From NCBI RefSeq assembly GCF_026683955.1, contig NZ_CP113343.1, forward strand, positions 2,108,001 to 2,172,000: a stretch of DNA of 64,000 nt, read 5' to 3'. The notes below the pieces were generated by a model. That model made no database searches and was not told where the DNA came from. It saw only the letters and a program-made list of their open reading frames with translations. How positions within the stretch are numbered: position 1 is the first letter of the stretch; each line of letters begins with the position of its first letter. Made by a program: the position numbers and the translations under genes. The DNA comes from Arthrobacter sp. MMS18-M83 (GTDB taxonomy: Bacteria > Actinomycetota > Actinomycetes > Actinomycetales > Micrococcaceae). Below are positions 55,157 through 63,853 of this stretch, in pieces.

Positions 55157-56206
55157 TCAGTTCCCAATCTGGGCTGGAGCGCCGGCCTGGGCGACTCGCA
55201 CCGGGACACCGGATTCCAGGGATTCCTGGGCAGCGTCCGCGACCTTGGAGGCGGCCACTGCATCTTCCGCGGTGCAGGGGTTCGTGCGCTGTCCGAGGAT
55301 CAGTTCGACGAAGGCCGCCATTTCTGATCGGTATGCCCCATCGAAACGCTCCGCAAAAGTGAGGTGTGGCTCGTTCGAAGGGAATGCCACGTGCTCCTCG
55401 GCGGAACGTAGCGCGGCCTTTTCGTCAAGGCCGACCATCAGGGACCCCTTGGAGCCTTGGATCTCCAGCCGGACGTCGTGCCCTCCGCCGTTGTATCGGC
55501 TGGCAGAGACAGTGCCCATTGTTCCGTCATCGAAGGTGACAACGGCAAGAGCGGTGTCTACGTCACCGACTTCACCGATCCGCGGATCACCATTATTGGA
55601 TCCCTTCGCATACACTTCGACGATTTCCCGCCCGGTGAGCCAGCGCAGGATGTCGAAATCGTGCACCGAGCAGTCTCTGAAAATTCCTCCGGAGCTGGCA
55701 AGGAACTCCACTGGCGGTGGAGTCATGTCGCAGGTGACTGCTCGCAGCGAGTGGATCCAGCCCAGCTCCCCGGCGGTGTATGCGCGTTTCGCTTCCAGGT
55801 AGCCGGCATCGAACCGGCGCTGGTGACCGATCTGGACAGTGCCTTTCCTGGCGCGGATGTACTCCAGAACCGGGCGGGAGTCCGGAACGTTCATGGCGAC
55901 TGGTTTCTCACAGAAGACCGGGATGCCTGCATCGACTCCGGCTTTGATCAGATCCGGGTGTGTTCCTGTGCCTGTAGCGATGACAAGTCCGTCGATCCCG
56001 GATGCGAGAAGCTCCGCCAGTGACGGCAGGAATTCAGCCCCCAGGCTGCCTGCGATTATGCGGGCATGATCTGCCGCTACATCAGTGATTGCAAGCCGGA
56101 CATTGATGCCCTGCGGATGCATCACCTCGTTAAGGGCGACAATGTTCTTGGCGTGCATGACGCCGATACGTCCCACGCCGACCAGTCCCAGCGTTACGTC
56201 TTTCAT
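55157..56206 (-). CDS. Gfo/Idh/MocA-family NAD(P) dehydrogenase (inositol dehydrogenase-like)
   Basis: The ATG at 56206 follows AAGGAG and gives 349 residues. The Rossmann motif is GLVGVGRIGVMHAKNI, the catalytic Lys is in FCEKPVAMN, and the substrate-side acid/base pair is in DCSVHDFDILRWLTG. The last resembles IolG-type inositol and scyllo-inosose dehydrogenases. It oxidises a ring polyol or sugar in the cytoplasm. It belongs to the minus-strand locus with a sugar ABC importer, lactonase and enolase-superfamily enzyme. Confidence 0.88.
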   Translation of the reverse strand: MKDVTLGLVGVGRIGVMHAKNIVALNEVMHPQGINVRLAITDVAADHARIIAGSLGAEFLPSLAELLASGIDGLVIATGTGTHPDLIKAGVDAGIPVFCEKPVAMNVPDSRPVLEYIRARKGTVQIGHQRRFDAGYLEAKRAYTAGELGWIHSLRAVTCDMTPPPVEFLASSGGIFRDCSVHDFDILRWLTGREIVEVYAKGSNNGDPRIGEVGDVDTALAVVTFDDGTMGTVSASRYNGGGHDVRLEIQGSKGSLMVGLDEKAALRSAEEHVAFPSNEPHLTFAERFDGAYRSEMAAFVELILGQRTNPCTAEDAVAASKVADAAQESLESGVPVRVAQAGAPAQIGN

Positions 56207-56557
56207 GATGCTCCTTGCAGTAAAGCCGGCCAAATTTTCCGCTAAGAATGGGGACCGGTCCAACAATTGGTCGGGACCTTCGGTCCCCGCTCCGCGCATT
56301 GCGCAGCAATGCGCACCCCGGCCGGCGTCCATACCTAGTACCGATCAGCCGGTGCTCACACCGCATCTGCACAGCCCGAAACACGGGCAGGTTGCGCAGT
56401 CAGCTTCTGACATTGACAGGCCGGAAGGACGCAGGCAGATCCGGCACCGGTAACCGGCAGATAACCCCCTCGGGCATCGTCCGCGTATCCGCAGCAATCG
56501 GAAACCCGGGACGCGTCCAAGACTCCGACTCAGATGCCGGCCTGTTTGTCAGGCACG
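56207..56557. other. Gene-free gap with a long palindrome
   Basis: These 351 bp between the Gfo/Idh/MocA and SDR genes contain no convincing coding sequence. They hold the promoter region of the dehydrogenase, a perfect inverted repeat at 56294-56314, and a GGTCCAACAATTGGTC element near 56263-56278 that has FCD-GntR-like character. Confidence 0.5.
56294..56314. repeat. Perfect inverted repeat GCGCATTGC-GCA-GCAATGCGC
   Basis: A 9-bp perfect stem with a 3-base spacer lies about 90 bp upstream of the Gfo/Idh/MocA start. It may be an operator or a short transcript hairpin. No T run follows on either strand. Confidence 0.5.
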
Positions 56558-57322
56558 CTAGTCCATTGGATAGAGGCCGGCGCCACCATCGACGGTGAGG
56601 ATGGTCCCCGTCATGTAGGACGATAGATCGCTGACGAGGAAGAGGAACGCGTTGGCCACTGACTCGGGCGTCTGCAGTTCGCCGAGCGGGATGGCCTTCT
56701 GGGCGCGGGCCCGGTAGTCCGGGTCCGTTTCCCACTGGAGCTTGGCCATTCCGGCGCCGACGATCCCAGGGGCCACCGCATTCGCTCGAATGCCGTGGGG
56801 CGCGAGTTCTCGTGCGAAACTTCGTGTGTACGCGTTAAGCGCTGCCTTCGATGCGCTGTACGGTGCGATTCCGGGCCAAGGAACGTCGCTCACCCATGAA
56901 CTGGTGAAGATGAGCTGCCCCCGACGCCCTTGATGGCGCCATGCCTTGGACGCCGCCTGGGCGAGAAGCACCGCGGGGCGGACATTGGTGTCATGGATAT
57001 TGTCCAGTTCGTCTTCCGGGTACTCGGCGATGGGGTGTGTTCCCACGACTCCTGCGTGGCAGCAAAGGACATCCGGCGCGTGGCCGAGGACTCGCGATGC
57101 CCGGTCGAAGAGGTCTTGAGCCTCCTCAGCGGATCGACACGCCCCCCTTTCATATGCGACGTTCGTTGGCAGCCTGGTAACGGCCTCCTCGGGTGGCAGG
57201 AGGTCATTCACGACCACCTGGGCGCCGCACTCTGTGAGCTTTCGCACAATCGCAATGCCCAGTGCGCCGCATCCGCCGGTGATCAGTACGGACTTCCCCG
57301 TGAGATCAAGCGGACCGGTCAC
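56558..57322 (-). CDS. Short-chain dehydrogenase/reductase
   Basis: A 254-residue SDR. The cofactor motif is TGGCGALG, with VVNDL at the end of the second strand suggesting NAD preference. The catalytic Ser is in TSSWVSD, Tyr and Lys are in YSASKAALN, and the C-terminus TGTILTVDGG is classical. It oxidises or reduces a secondary alcohol, perhaps on the same sugar as the Gfo/Idh/MocA enzyme. Its start overlaps the stop of the upstream DUF4185-like gene by 17 bp, so the two are coupled. Confidence 0.9.
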   Translation of the reverse strand: MTGPLDLTGKSVLITGGCGALGIAIVRKLTECGAQVVVNDLLPPEEAVTRLPTNVAYERGACRSAEEAQDLFDRASRVLGHAPDVLCCHAGVVGTHPIAEYPEDELDNIHDTNVRPAVLLAQAASKAWRHQGRRGQLIFTSSWVSDVPWPGIAPYSASKAALNAYTRSFARELAPHGIRANAVAPGIVGAGMAKLQWETDPDYRARAQKAIPLGELQTPESVANAFLFLVSDLSSYMTGTILTVDGGAGLYPMD

Positions 57323-58484
57323 TGTCGTGGCCTTCCACGCGTTGGAACTCGATCTCGAGCAGGCACATCGAGTATCTGCTGCCTACGGGGTCAGCCTTCA
57401 TGACCGGGTACATGTAGGTGTCGGTGAAATTGGCGGAATAGCTGAGCCATGCGCGGGTGCCGTCCTCGGAGATGAACTTGGAAGGGAAGTTCAGGAAGTA
57501 TGCTTGCTGCCCGAAGTTTTCCATGTAGGCGACCATCTTCCACGGCCCGAACAAGCTGTCCGACTCGAGGATGTAGGAGTCCATTTCCTTGATGGTGGGC
57601 CAGCCGTCGGTGACGCACATGAGGTACTTCTTGGCAGCGGCGTTGTATGTGACCGTGACGCATCCCATGTGTTGCGGCCAGGAGGCGATTGGGTGCGCGT
57701 CATCCAGGTCACGTGACCATTGAGGCTCGGCGCCAGAGAGCCCTGCGTAGAACTCCCATGAATCGGGCTCGTTGATGCCCTCGACGGTGGGCTTCGTGCG
57801 CGCCAGGAAGATCTCGTCTCCGGAGATCCAGCTCAGTTGATCGCTCGAGGTCCGGCTTCCGTGCCCGACCAGGTAGGCATATCCCCCAGGCGCGTGCTCG
57901 TTGTTGCGCCCGAAGTCGACGAAGTGGGGGGCGCCGAAGCGTATTGGTCGGCCTGACGTGACAGATTCGCCGAATACCGTGTCAGTGGGCGTGCGGGGGC
58001 CTTCTTCCCAGGTTTGGCCTCCATCCGTTGAGGTACGGAACCCGACGAAGGGACCGAGTACGTCCCAGTTCAAGCCGCGGTCGGGAGTCTCGACGAGACA
58101 GTAGGTGCCGTAGTACCAGGTCCCGTCAAGCATGAGGGATGCGGACGGATAGCGGCCCCCGTATGGGGCCGGCGAGGCTGCGACCACGCCGATGTTGTCG
58201 ATCTTGAGGTCGAGCGGGTCGTCCCCGTGGATGGTTGCGTGCCCCGTTGTGGCGTCTACGCCGACGCTCCATGAGCGGATGCCCATGACATCGCCGTCGG
58301 TGAACGGTGAGTAGAGGGCACCGTCGGCGCCCCAGGAGGGATACCAGGTGTCTGCCTTCGAGTAGGACGCAAATCGTCCTGTGGCTCGCACGCCGTTCCA
58401 GTCCGGTGAGAGCCGGAACGGGGCCGGCCTAGGTGCGTTCTGGTCCCAGGAGTTCGATTGCGGTTCAGCGTGACCGTTGATCAT
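57306..58484 (-). CDS. DUF4185-like beta-propeller protein
   Basis: A 392-residue protein without signal peptide. Sequences such as PSASLMLDGTWYYGTYCLVE, RTSTDGGQTWEEGP, GAPHFVDFGRNNEHAPGGYA and SDSLFGPWKMV show the repeated strand/Asp-box-like pattern of sialidase-type propellers, and the set fits DUF4185. Family members are usually exported; this one seems cytoplasmic. It may be a glycoside hydrolase acting on an imported glycoside. It lies between the importer permeases and the SDR gene in the same operon. Confidence 0.6.
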   Translation of the reverse strand: MINGHAEPQSNSWDQNAPRPAPFRLSPDWNGVRATGRFASYSKADTWYPSWGADGALYSPFTDGDVMGIRSWSVGVDATTGHATIHGDDPLDLKIDNIGVVAASPAPYGGRYPSASLMLDGTWYYGTYCLVETPDRGLNWDVLGPFVGFRTSTDGGQTWEEGPRTPTDTVFGESVTSGRPIRFGAPHFVDFGRNNEHAPGGYAYLVGHGSRTSSDQLSWISGDEIFLARTKPTVEGINEPDSWEFYAGLSGAEPQWSRDLDDAHPIASWPQHMGCVTVTYNAAAKKYLMCVTDGWPTIKEMDSYILESDSLFGPWKMVAYMENFGQQAYFLNFPSKFISEDGTRAWLSYSANFTDTYMYPVMKADPVGSRYSMCLLEIEFQRVEGHDSDRSA

Positions 58485-58501
58485 GATTATTTAGTCTCCG
58501 T

Positions 58502-59311
58502 TTATTTTCCTACGCCGAGCGCGAGACCACTCGTCAGTTTTCGTGCCACGAGGGCGAAGATGATGATGGTTGGCAGGGCCCCGACGAGGGCCAGCGCCAT
58601 CAGGTTGTTCCATTGAGTCCCGTAGAAGCCTTGTTGCTGGACGATCAGGACGCTGAGGGGGAACAGGTCCTGGTCGTTGAGGAATGAGATCGGATACAGG
58701 AACTCGCCCCAGGCGCCGATGAACAGCAGCACGGTTACCAGCGAGACTCCATTTCGGGCAAGAGGGAAGACGACTGTCGTGAAGCTCCGAAACGGCCCGG
58801 CCCCGTCGACTTGGGCCGCTTCCTCCACCTCGCCGGGAACGGCGAGGAAGAACGGCCGCAGAATCAGGATCGCGTAGGGCAGCGCCGACGCACTCATCGC
58901 AAGGATCACCCCGAGGGTAGTCCCGAGCAAGCCGAGGCTCGCAAGGATGCGGAACTGCGGAATCACCGCGGTTGCGGCGGGCGTCATCTGAAGTGCGATG
59001 AGGATCCCGACGACCACCGCGGTCCACCCGCCGCGTGCGCGGGCCAGTACATAGGAGAGCGGCGTCGCCACCGCGATGGTGAGAAGCGCGGCCCCGCCCG
59101 CGATCACGACGGAGTTGCCGAGGGCGAGCAGGAATTGCGGAGTGAGGACGTTCGCGTATGCTTCGAGCGTCGGCCGGAAGATCAGGCTGGCGGGGTCGTT
59201 GACGATCTCCTCGCTGGACTTGAACGAGGCGAGCGTGATGAGCAGGAGTGGGACGGCGTAGGCAACGAAGACGGCGAGCACACCGATACGCGCGAGCAGT
59301 GTTGATCTCAT
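58502..59311 (-). CDS. Sugar ABC transporter permease (MalG-like)
   Basis: A 269-residue carbohydrate-type permease. Six helices are visible. The EAA loop reads VEEAAQVDGAGPFRSFTTVV and the end is LVARKLTSGLALGVGK. The start overlaps the stop of the MalF-like gene by 4 bp. It imports the substrate of the downstream dehydrogenases and lactonase. No ATPase is present in the locus, so a shared one is expected. Confidence 0.9.
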   Translation of the reverse strand: MRSTLLARIGVLAVFVAYAVPLLLITLASFKSSEEIVNDPASLIFRPTLEAYANVLTPQFLLALGNSVVIAGGAALLTIAVATPLSYVLARARGGWTAVVVGILIALQMTPAATAVIPQFRILASLGLLGTTLGVILAMSASALPYAILILRPFFLAVPGEVEEAAQVDGAGPFRSFTTVVFPLARNGVSLVTVLLFIGAWGEFLYPISFLNDQDLFPLSVLIVQQQGFYGTQWNNLMALALVGALPTIIIFALVARKLTSGLALGVGK

Positions 59312-60276
59312 GAGCGGTCCTCCTTGCGAAGAGCGAAGATATACGCGACAGCGAGGAGCAGGACGATCGCCATCGCGACAAGGCTGATCGCACCGGCCTG
59401 CCCGAACTGGTACGTCTGGAATGCAGTCGAGTATCCGAGATACGGGATTGTCGTTGATGCAGTGCCGGGGCCGCCGCGGGTCATGGTGTAGATGAGGTCG
59501 AACGCTTTGAACGCGCCGACGACGATGAGAACGCCCAGAATGAGCAGCGTCGGGCGGATCATCGGAAGCACGATCCGGAACAGGATCTGTGTCGATGATG
59601 CCCCGTCGATCTTCGCTGCGTCGAGCACGTCCTCGGGAACGTCAAGTACGGCGGACTTGATCACCAGGCCGGCGAACGGGATCCCGACCCAGATCGTGAC
59701 TGCCGCGATGGCCGTCAACCCGGTCGATGGCTGGGACAGGAAGGGGATGGGTTTGTCAATGGCACCGATTTGCACCAGCGCGTAATTGATCGCACCGTTG
59801 GAGGCGAGCAGGAACTTCCAGAGTGATCCCACGATCACCGGAGGAAGCGTCCAGACCAGGATCAACATAGTCTGGGTGACGAGCGAGAATCCCCGCGATG
59901 AACGCAGGCACAGCGCCACGAACAGGCCCGCAGCCATCGTGCAGATGAGGATCGCAGCGACGAAGAGGAGCGTCTGTACGGCGACAGCACGGAAGGTGGA
60001 CGAGCCCAGGACGACCGCGAAGTTCTGCAGACCGACCCCTGGCCACTCGCCGAGGATGTTCGTGATGGTCACGTCGCTGAACGCCATCTGGGCAAGGATC
60101 AGCATGGGGTAGAGCGAGAGCACCAGCAGCAGCAGTACCCCTGGGCCGGCGAAGGTGAGTTTGACGGCCAAATTCTTCCACCGCCGTGACGGGCGCCGGA
60201 CGCGTCGCGTCACGGGGATGTGCACCGCCTCTGCCGGGACGTCGAGGGTTGTGGTCGTGTGGGACTTGGCGTTCAT
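59308..60276 (-). CDS. Sugar ABC transporter permease (MalF-like)
   Basis: I use the ATG at 60276, giving 322 residues; the longer frame adds an implausible Arg/Pro leader. An Arg-rich cytoplasmic tail precedes six helices. The EAA loop is VPEDVLDAAKIDGASSTQIL and TMTRGGPGTASTTIPYLGYS follows. It is the channel partner of the MalG-like protein. The gap of 110 bp before it to the lactonase gene has no terminator. Confidence 0.88.
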   Translation of the reverse strand: MNAKSHTTTTLDVPAEAVHIPVTRRVRRPSRRWKNLAVKLTFAGPGVLLLLVLSLYPMLILAQMAFSDVTITNILGEWPGVGLQNFAVVLGSSTFRAVAVQTLLFVAAILICTMAAGLFVALCLRSSRGFSLVTQTMLILVWTLPPVIVGSLWKFLLASNGAINYALVQIGAIDKPIPFLSQPSTGLTAIAAVTIWVGIPFAGLVIKSAVLDVPEDVLDAAKIDGASSTQILFRIVLPMIRPTLLILGVLIVVGAFKAFDLIYTMTRGGPGTASTTIPYLGYSTAFQTYQFGQAGAISLVAMAIVLLLAVAYIFALRKEDRS

Positions 60277-60386
60277 GAGAGCAGGACTCCGTCGACCGCC
60301 GGGCAGCTCCGTCGGCGGCCGCGGCCGCATTCCCGGGTCGGCACTCCATTCAGGCCGTCAGCTTCGTAACTGATGATTTTCATTGT

Positions 60387-61274
60387 TCAGGCTCCTTGGT
60401 GATTCCACGGGTAGGCGGGCCGTCCGGTGACACCGGGCGTGACAGTGAAGACAGCGCCCGCGTAACACTGTTTCCGGCGTTCTTCCTCGGTCAGTCGAAA
60501 GGCCGCGGTCGTGATGACGAGCTGTGAGCCGTCGGCGCCACCGAACGCGCATGAGGTCGGCTGCGACACCGGGAGCTCGACGATCGTGTCGATCCGTCCG
60601 TCCGGCGTGTAGCGGCGAACGACGCCGCCGCCGAAAAGGGCGACCCAGATGCAGCCGTCATCGTCGACACAGATGCCATCCGGCATCCCGTCCTCGGCGG
60701 GAATATGGGCGATGGTCGCAGGATCTCCCAGCGTCCCGTGCGGTTGATACGGGAAGGCCTGGATGCTCTGCGTGGTGCTGTCGACAAAGTAGAGCGTCCC
60801 TCCATCGGGTGACCAGCCCAAGCCGTTCGACAACCCCACTCCCGTGCGCAACGTCTCCAGTGGCGCACCCTCGGCGAATCGGAAGAGTGAGCCCGCCGGC
60901 GGCGTCGTAGGTTGGTAGGGCATTGTGCCGGCGAGGACTGCCCCGTGAGGGTCGGTCTTTGCATCGTTGAACCTGATGCGTGGATCCGAATGGACGGTGA
61001 GCAGCTCAGTCAGTTCCCCTGCCGGATTGAGTGTCGAGAAGCCCGTCCGTGTGACGAGCAGGAGGTCCTCCGTGGTGGTCGGAAGTGCCGCGCCGATGTG
61101 GTCACCGGTGGAATACTTGCTCAGGACCGCACCGGAAGCGCCGAAGCTGAAGACCGCCCCTCGGGTGATGTCGACGCAGAGATACCGCTGGTGGAGGGCA
61201 TCCCATGTCGGGGACTCGCCGACCTCGGCATCGAGCTCAAGGAAGGGGTCAGCAAGCACGGAACGGACGGTCAT
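60387..61274 (-). CDS. SMP-30/gluconolactonase-family lactonase
   Basis: A 295-residue six-bladed propeller. The metal-binding residues are recognisable in DAEVGESPTWD (Glu), RFNDAKTDPHGAVLAGTM (Asn, Asp), GVGLSNGLGWSPDG (Asn) and AEDGMPDGICVDDDG (Asp). It hydrolyses sugar lactones to aldonic acids. The stop and start junction with the enolase-superfamily gene (ATGA at 61271) shows coupling, so lactone hydrolysis and acid dehydration are probably successive steps. Confidence 0.9.
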   Translation of the reverse strand: MTVRSVLADPFLELDAEVGESPTWDALHQRYLCVDITRGAVFSFGASGAVLSKYSTGDHIGAALPTTTEDLLLVTRTGFSTLNPAGELTELLTVHSDPRIRFNDAKTDPHGAVLAGTMPYQPTTPPAGSLFRFAEGAPLETLRTGVGLSNGLGWSPDGGTLYFVDSTTQSIQAFPYQPHGTLGDPATIAHIPAEDGMPDGICVDDDGCIWVALFGGGVVRRYTPDGRIDTIVELPVSQPTSCAFGGADGSQLVITTAAFRLTEEERRKQCYAGAVFTVTPGVTGRPAYPWNHQGA

Positions 61275-62485
61275 GCGAACTCCTTGACGCCTACTACCTG
61301 GCGAACGAACATGTCGTCATCCACGATGTCCGGGCGGATCTCCACCCCGTGGCCGGGTCGGCCGTTGTCTGTGATATGACCATCCACCACTTCCGGCAGG
61401 CCGATGACAAGGTCCCGGTACCAGGTGCGCAGGAAGGCGCGAACCGTTTCCTGGATGAGCGTGTTGGGCTGGCTCATCCCGAGGTGCACGCAGGCCGCCA
61501 GAGTTGCCGGTCCGGTGCAGTCGTGCGGCGCGATCGGGATGCCGAAGGTGTCTGCGAGCGAGGCCACTTTCCGGGCCTCGGTGATCCCGCCGGTCCACTG
61601 CAGGTCGAGGGTGAGCACATCGACCGATCCTGTCTTGAGGAGCGGCAGCGCTCCGCGTCGACCGACGCTCGTCTCACCGACCGCGAGGGGCACGTTGACC
61701 TCCTGGGAGAGATGATGGAGAGCGTCTGCGGCATCGGCCCGGATCGGATCTTCCACCCAGTACGGCTGGAATTGTTCGAGGGCGTTGATGATCAGCGCGG
61801 CGGTGGGGCGGTTCCACAGTCCGTGCAACTCGATCATGAGGTCCATGTCGGTGCCGACGGTGTCTCTGATCTCACCGACGATGCGGAGCCCCGCGGAGAG
61901 CTCCTGCCGGGAGATTGAATTCCCTCCGGTGCGTTCGGCGGCGAGATCGAACGGCCAGATCTTCATGCCGCTGATACCTTCGTCGAGGAGCTCTCTCGCG
62001 AGCCTGCCAGGGTGATTCAGGAACGCGTTCAGGTCTTCATACTCCGGGCGTTCGCTGCTGGCGCTCAGTCCCCAGTTGTCCGAGGATTGCCGCGTCGTGG
62101 TCCGTACGTAGCTGGAGCCTGCACAGGTGTTGTAGACCCTGAGGCTTCCGCGAGCACCGCCGCCGAGCAGTCTGCTGAGGGACAGACCTGTCTGTTTGCC
62201 GATCAGATCCCAGAGAGCGAGATCGATCGCCGCGTTCCCGCGGACCTCGGCGCCGGCGCCCTGGTAGCCGAGGTAGGGGGCCAGGGCGACCGACGCCGCT
62301 TCGGGTGTCACGTCTGCCATCTTCAGCAGGACGGGCGCGGCGGTCTCATGAAGGTAGGCCTCGACGGCCTGCGGACCGAAGAACGCCTCGCCGAGTCCGA
62401 TCTCGCCCTCGTCCGTGTACAGCCGCACGAACAGCAGGTTCGGTTGGATGCGGGGTCGAAGGGTTTCTAGCTGAATGATACGCAT
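61271..62485 (-). CDS. Enolase-superfamily (mandelate racemase/MLE) sugar acid dehydratase
   Basis: A 404-residue enzyme. The catalytic Lys region is ISGMKIWPFD, the metal ligands lie in LMIELHGLWN, WVEDPI and VGETSVGR, and the general-base His is in PIAPHDCTGP. This order, with the His after the third metal ligand, is that of acid-sugar dehydratases of the MR subgroup. The MKIWPFD motif occurs in a set of dehydratases whose substrates are often undetermined. The lactonase partner supports an aldonate substrate. Confidence 0.88.
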   Translation of the reverse strand: MRIIQLETLRPRIQPNLLFVRLYTDEGEIGLGEAFFGPQAVEAYLHETAAPVLLKMADVTPEAASVALAPYLGYQGAGAEVRGNAAIDLALWDLIGKQTGLSLSRLLGGGARGSLRVYNTCAGSSYVRTTTRQSSDNWGLSASSERPEYEDLNAFLNHPGRLARELLDEGISGMKIWPFDLAAERTGGNSISRQELSAGLRIVGEIRDTVGTDMDLMIELHGLWNRPTAALIINALEQFQPYWVEDPIRADAADALHHLSQEVNVPLAVGETSVGRRGALPLLKTGSVDVLTLDLQWTGGITEARKVASLADTFGIPIAPHDCTGPATLAACVHLGMSQPNTLIQETVRAFLRTWYRDLVIGLPEVVDGHITDNGRPGHGVEIRPDIVDDDMFVRQVVGVKEFA

Positions 62486-62523
62486 GGGTGACTTTCGATC
62501 TGAATGGATGAGCTGCCTGCGGG

Positions 62524-63771
62524 TTATCGGACGTTGTTCAGCTGATTGACGACCTGCTTTGCTCCGTCCGCAGGGGAGGTCTGTCCACCGGCGACGGAAT
62601 TCCAGATCTTGCCCATCTGGACGAGGTAATCGCCTATCTTGGGCGTGCTCGGGCGTGCCTTCATGTCTGCAACGACCTGCGCAAATACAGCAAGCGACGG
62701 GTCAGACTTGATCTCGGGAGCCGACGACGCGTCGCTTCGAGTGGGGATGCTGCCCTGGAGGGACAGGATGTGGAGCTCGAAGTCTTTGTTCAGGAGAGAG
62801 TTCTCGAAGTATTTCCACGTGAGTGCCGCGTTCTTTGTCTTCGCTCCGAGCGAGAATCCTTCCCCACCTCCGACACTGTGACTGCCTTCAGTACCGGCCG
62901 GAAGGGGAACCACACCCCACTTGAACGGGAGGCCCTTGGCTCCGACGAGCTGCCAGTTGCCGTTCTGCGAGAAAGCGAACTTGCCACTCTTGAACTGGTC
63001 GAACGCATCGCCCTGACTCCACCCGACAACGTCCTTCGGGATGTATCCCTTGTCGATCCGGGCGGTGAACCGGGCGAACGTGTCGGCGACGGTCTTCTCA
63101 TCCCAGGAACCGTAGTTCTGACCGTTGCCGAGCAGCCAGGGGAAGATCTGGAACTCGGATTCCGCGGTGGGCACGGCGGTCATCGTCATACCGCCGACAC
63201 CTGCCTTCGACGCGGCAGCCAGGGCGGTATCGAGGTCCGCCACCGTCCTGGGCGGGGTGACCCCGAGGCGGTCGAGGATGTCCTTGTTGTAGTAGAGCGC
63301 GGTTGTGTTGACGTAACCCTGGACCGAGACAGTCTTCCCGCCGTCCTTCCAGACAACCGAGTCCGGGAACTTGTCCTTGTCGGCGAACGCTGACCACTGC
63401 GCGCTCATGTCCATCAGAGCCCCGGACTGCGAAAGGTTCGCCGCATCCGCCGGGTTGTAGATGATCGCGTCGGGAGCACCGCCGCTCACCGTGGTTCCGA
63501 GAACCTTCGCTGCGATCTGGTCATAGGGGACGTACGTGTACTTCACGCTGACGTTCGGAAAGTCCTTGTGGAGGGCGGCTTCGGCGTCCCCCAGCCACGG
63601 AGTCGTGTCGGGAGCGAGATACCCCCAGATGTTGATGGTGGTGGTCGTGCCCTTCGGCGGTAGCTTCATCGGGTCGCCGGACACTGCAGCGGAATTCGAG
63701 CTGCAGCCCGCTAACGCGATACCGGCGGCGAGCACGCCAGCCAGGACGGACCATTTCTTCGTGCGGTGCAT
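62524..63771 (-). CDS. Sugar ABC transporter substrate-binding lipoprotein
   Basis: A 415-residue family 1 binding protein. The signal ends in the lipobox LAGC, and the mature part starts with KGTTTTINIWGYLAPDTTPW. FPNVSVKYTYVPYDQIAAKV and SVGGGEGFSLGAKTKNAALTW are typical. It is the first gene of the operon with the enolase-type enzyme, lactonase and permeases, just after a palindromic operator at 63837. Confidence 0.9.
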   Translation of the reverse strand: MHRTKKWSVLAGVLAAGIALAGCSSNSAAVSGDPMKLPPKGTTTTINIWGYLAPDTTPWLGDAEAALHKDFPNVSVKYTYVPYDQIAAKVLGTTVSGGAPDAIIYNPADAANLSQSGALMDMSAQWSAFADKDKFPDSVVWKDGGKTVSVQGYVNTTALYYNKDILDRLGVTPPRTVADLDTALAAASKAGVGGMTMTAVPTAESEFQIFPWLLGNGQNYGSWDEKTVADTFARFTARIDKGYIPKDVVGWSQGDAFDQFKSGKFAFSQNGNWQLVGAKGLPFKWGVVPLPAGTEGSHSVGGGEGFSLGAKTKNAALTWKYFENSLLNKDFELHILSLQGSIPTRSDASSAPEIKSDPSLAVFAQVVADMKARPSTPKIGDYLVQMGKIWNSVAGGQTSPADGAKQVVNQLNNVR

Positions 63772-63836
63772 GGATTCTCCTCGTTGAGATAGTGGATCGC
63801 TGCACCGAGCTTAGCGCCGTCTCAACAATTTGGCAA

Positions 63837-63853
63837 GACTGGTCTTACCAGTC
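63837..63853. promoter_or_regulatory. FCD-GntR-type operator GACTGGTCTTACCAGTC
   Basis: A perfect palindrome with arms GACTGGT/ACCAGTC and a 3-base spacer fits the TNGT-N(0-3)-ACNA pattern of FadR-type GntR proteins. It lies about 65 bp upstream of the binding-protein start and overlaps the stop codon of the GntR gene itself. The regulator at 63845 is the probable binder. Confidence 0.7.
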
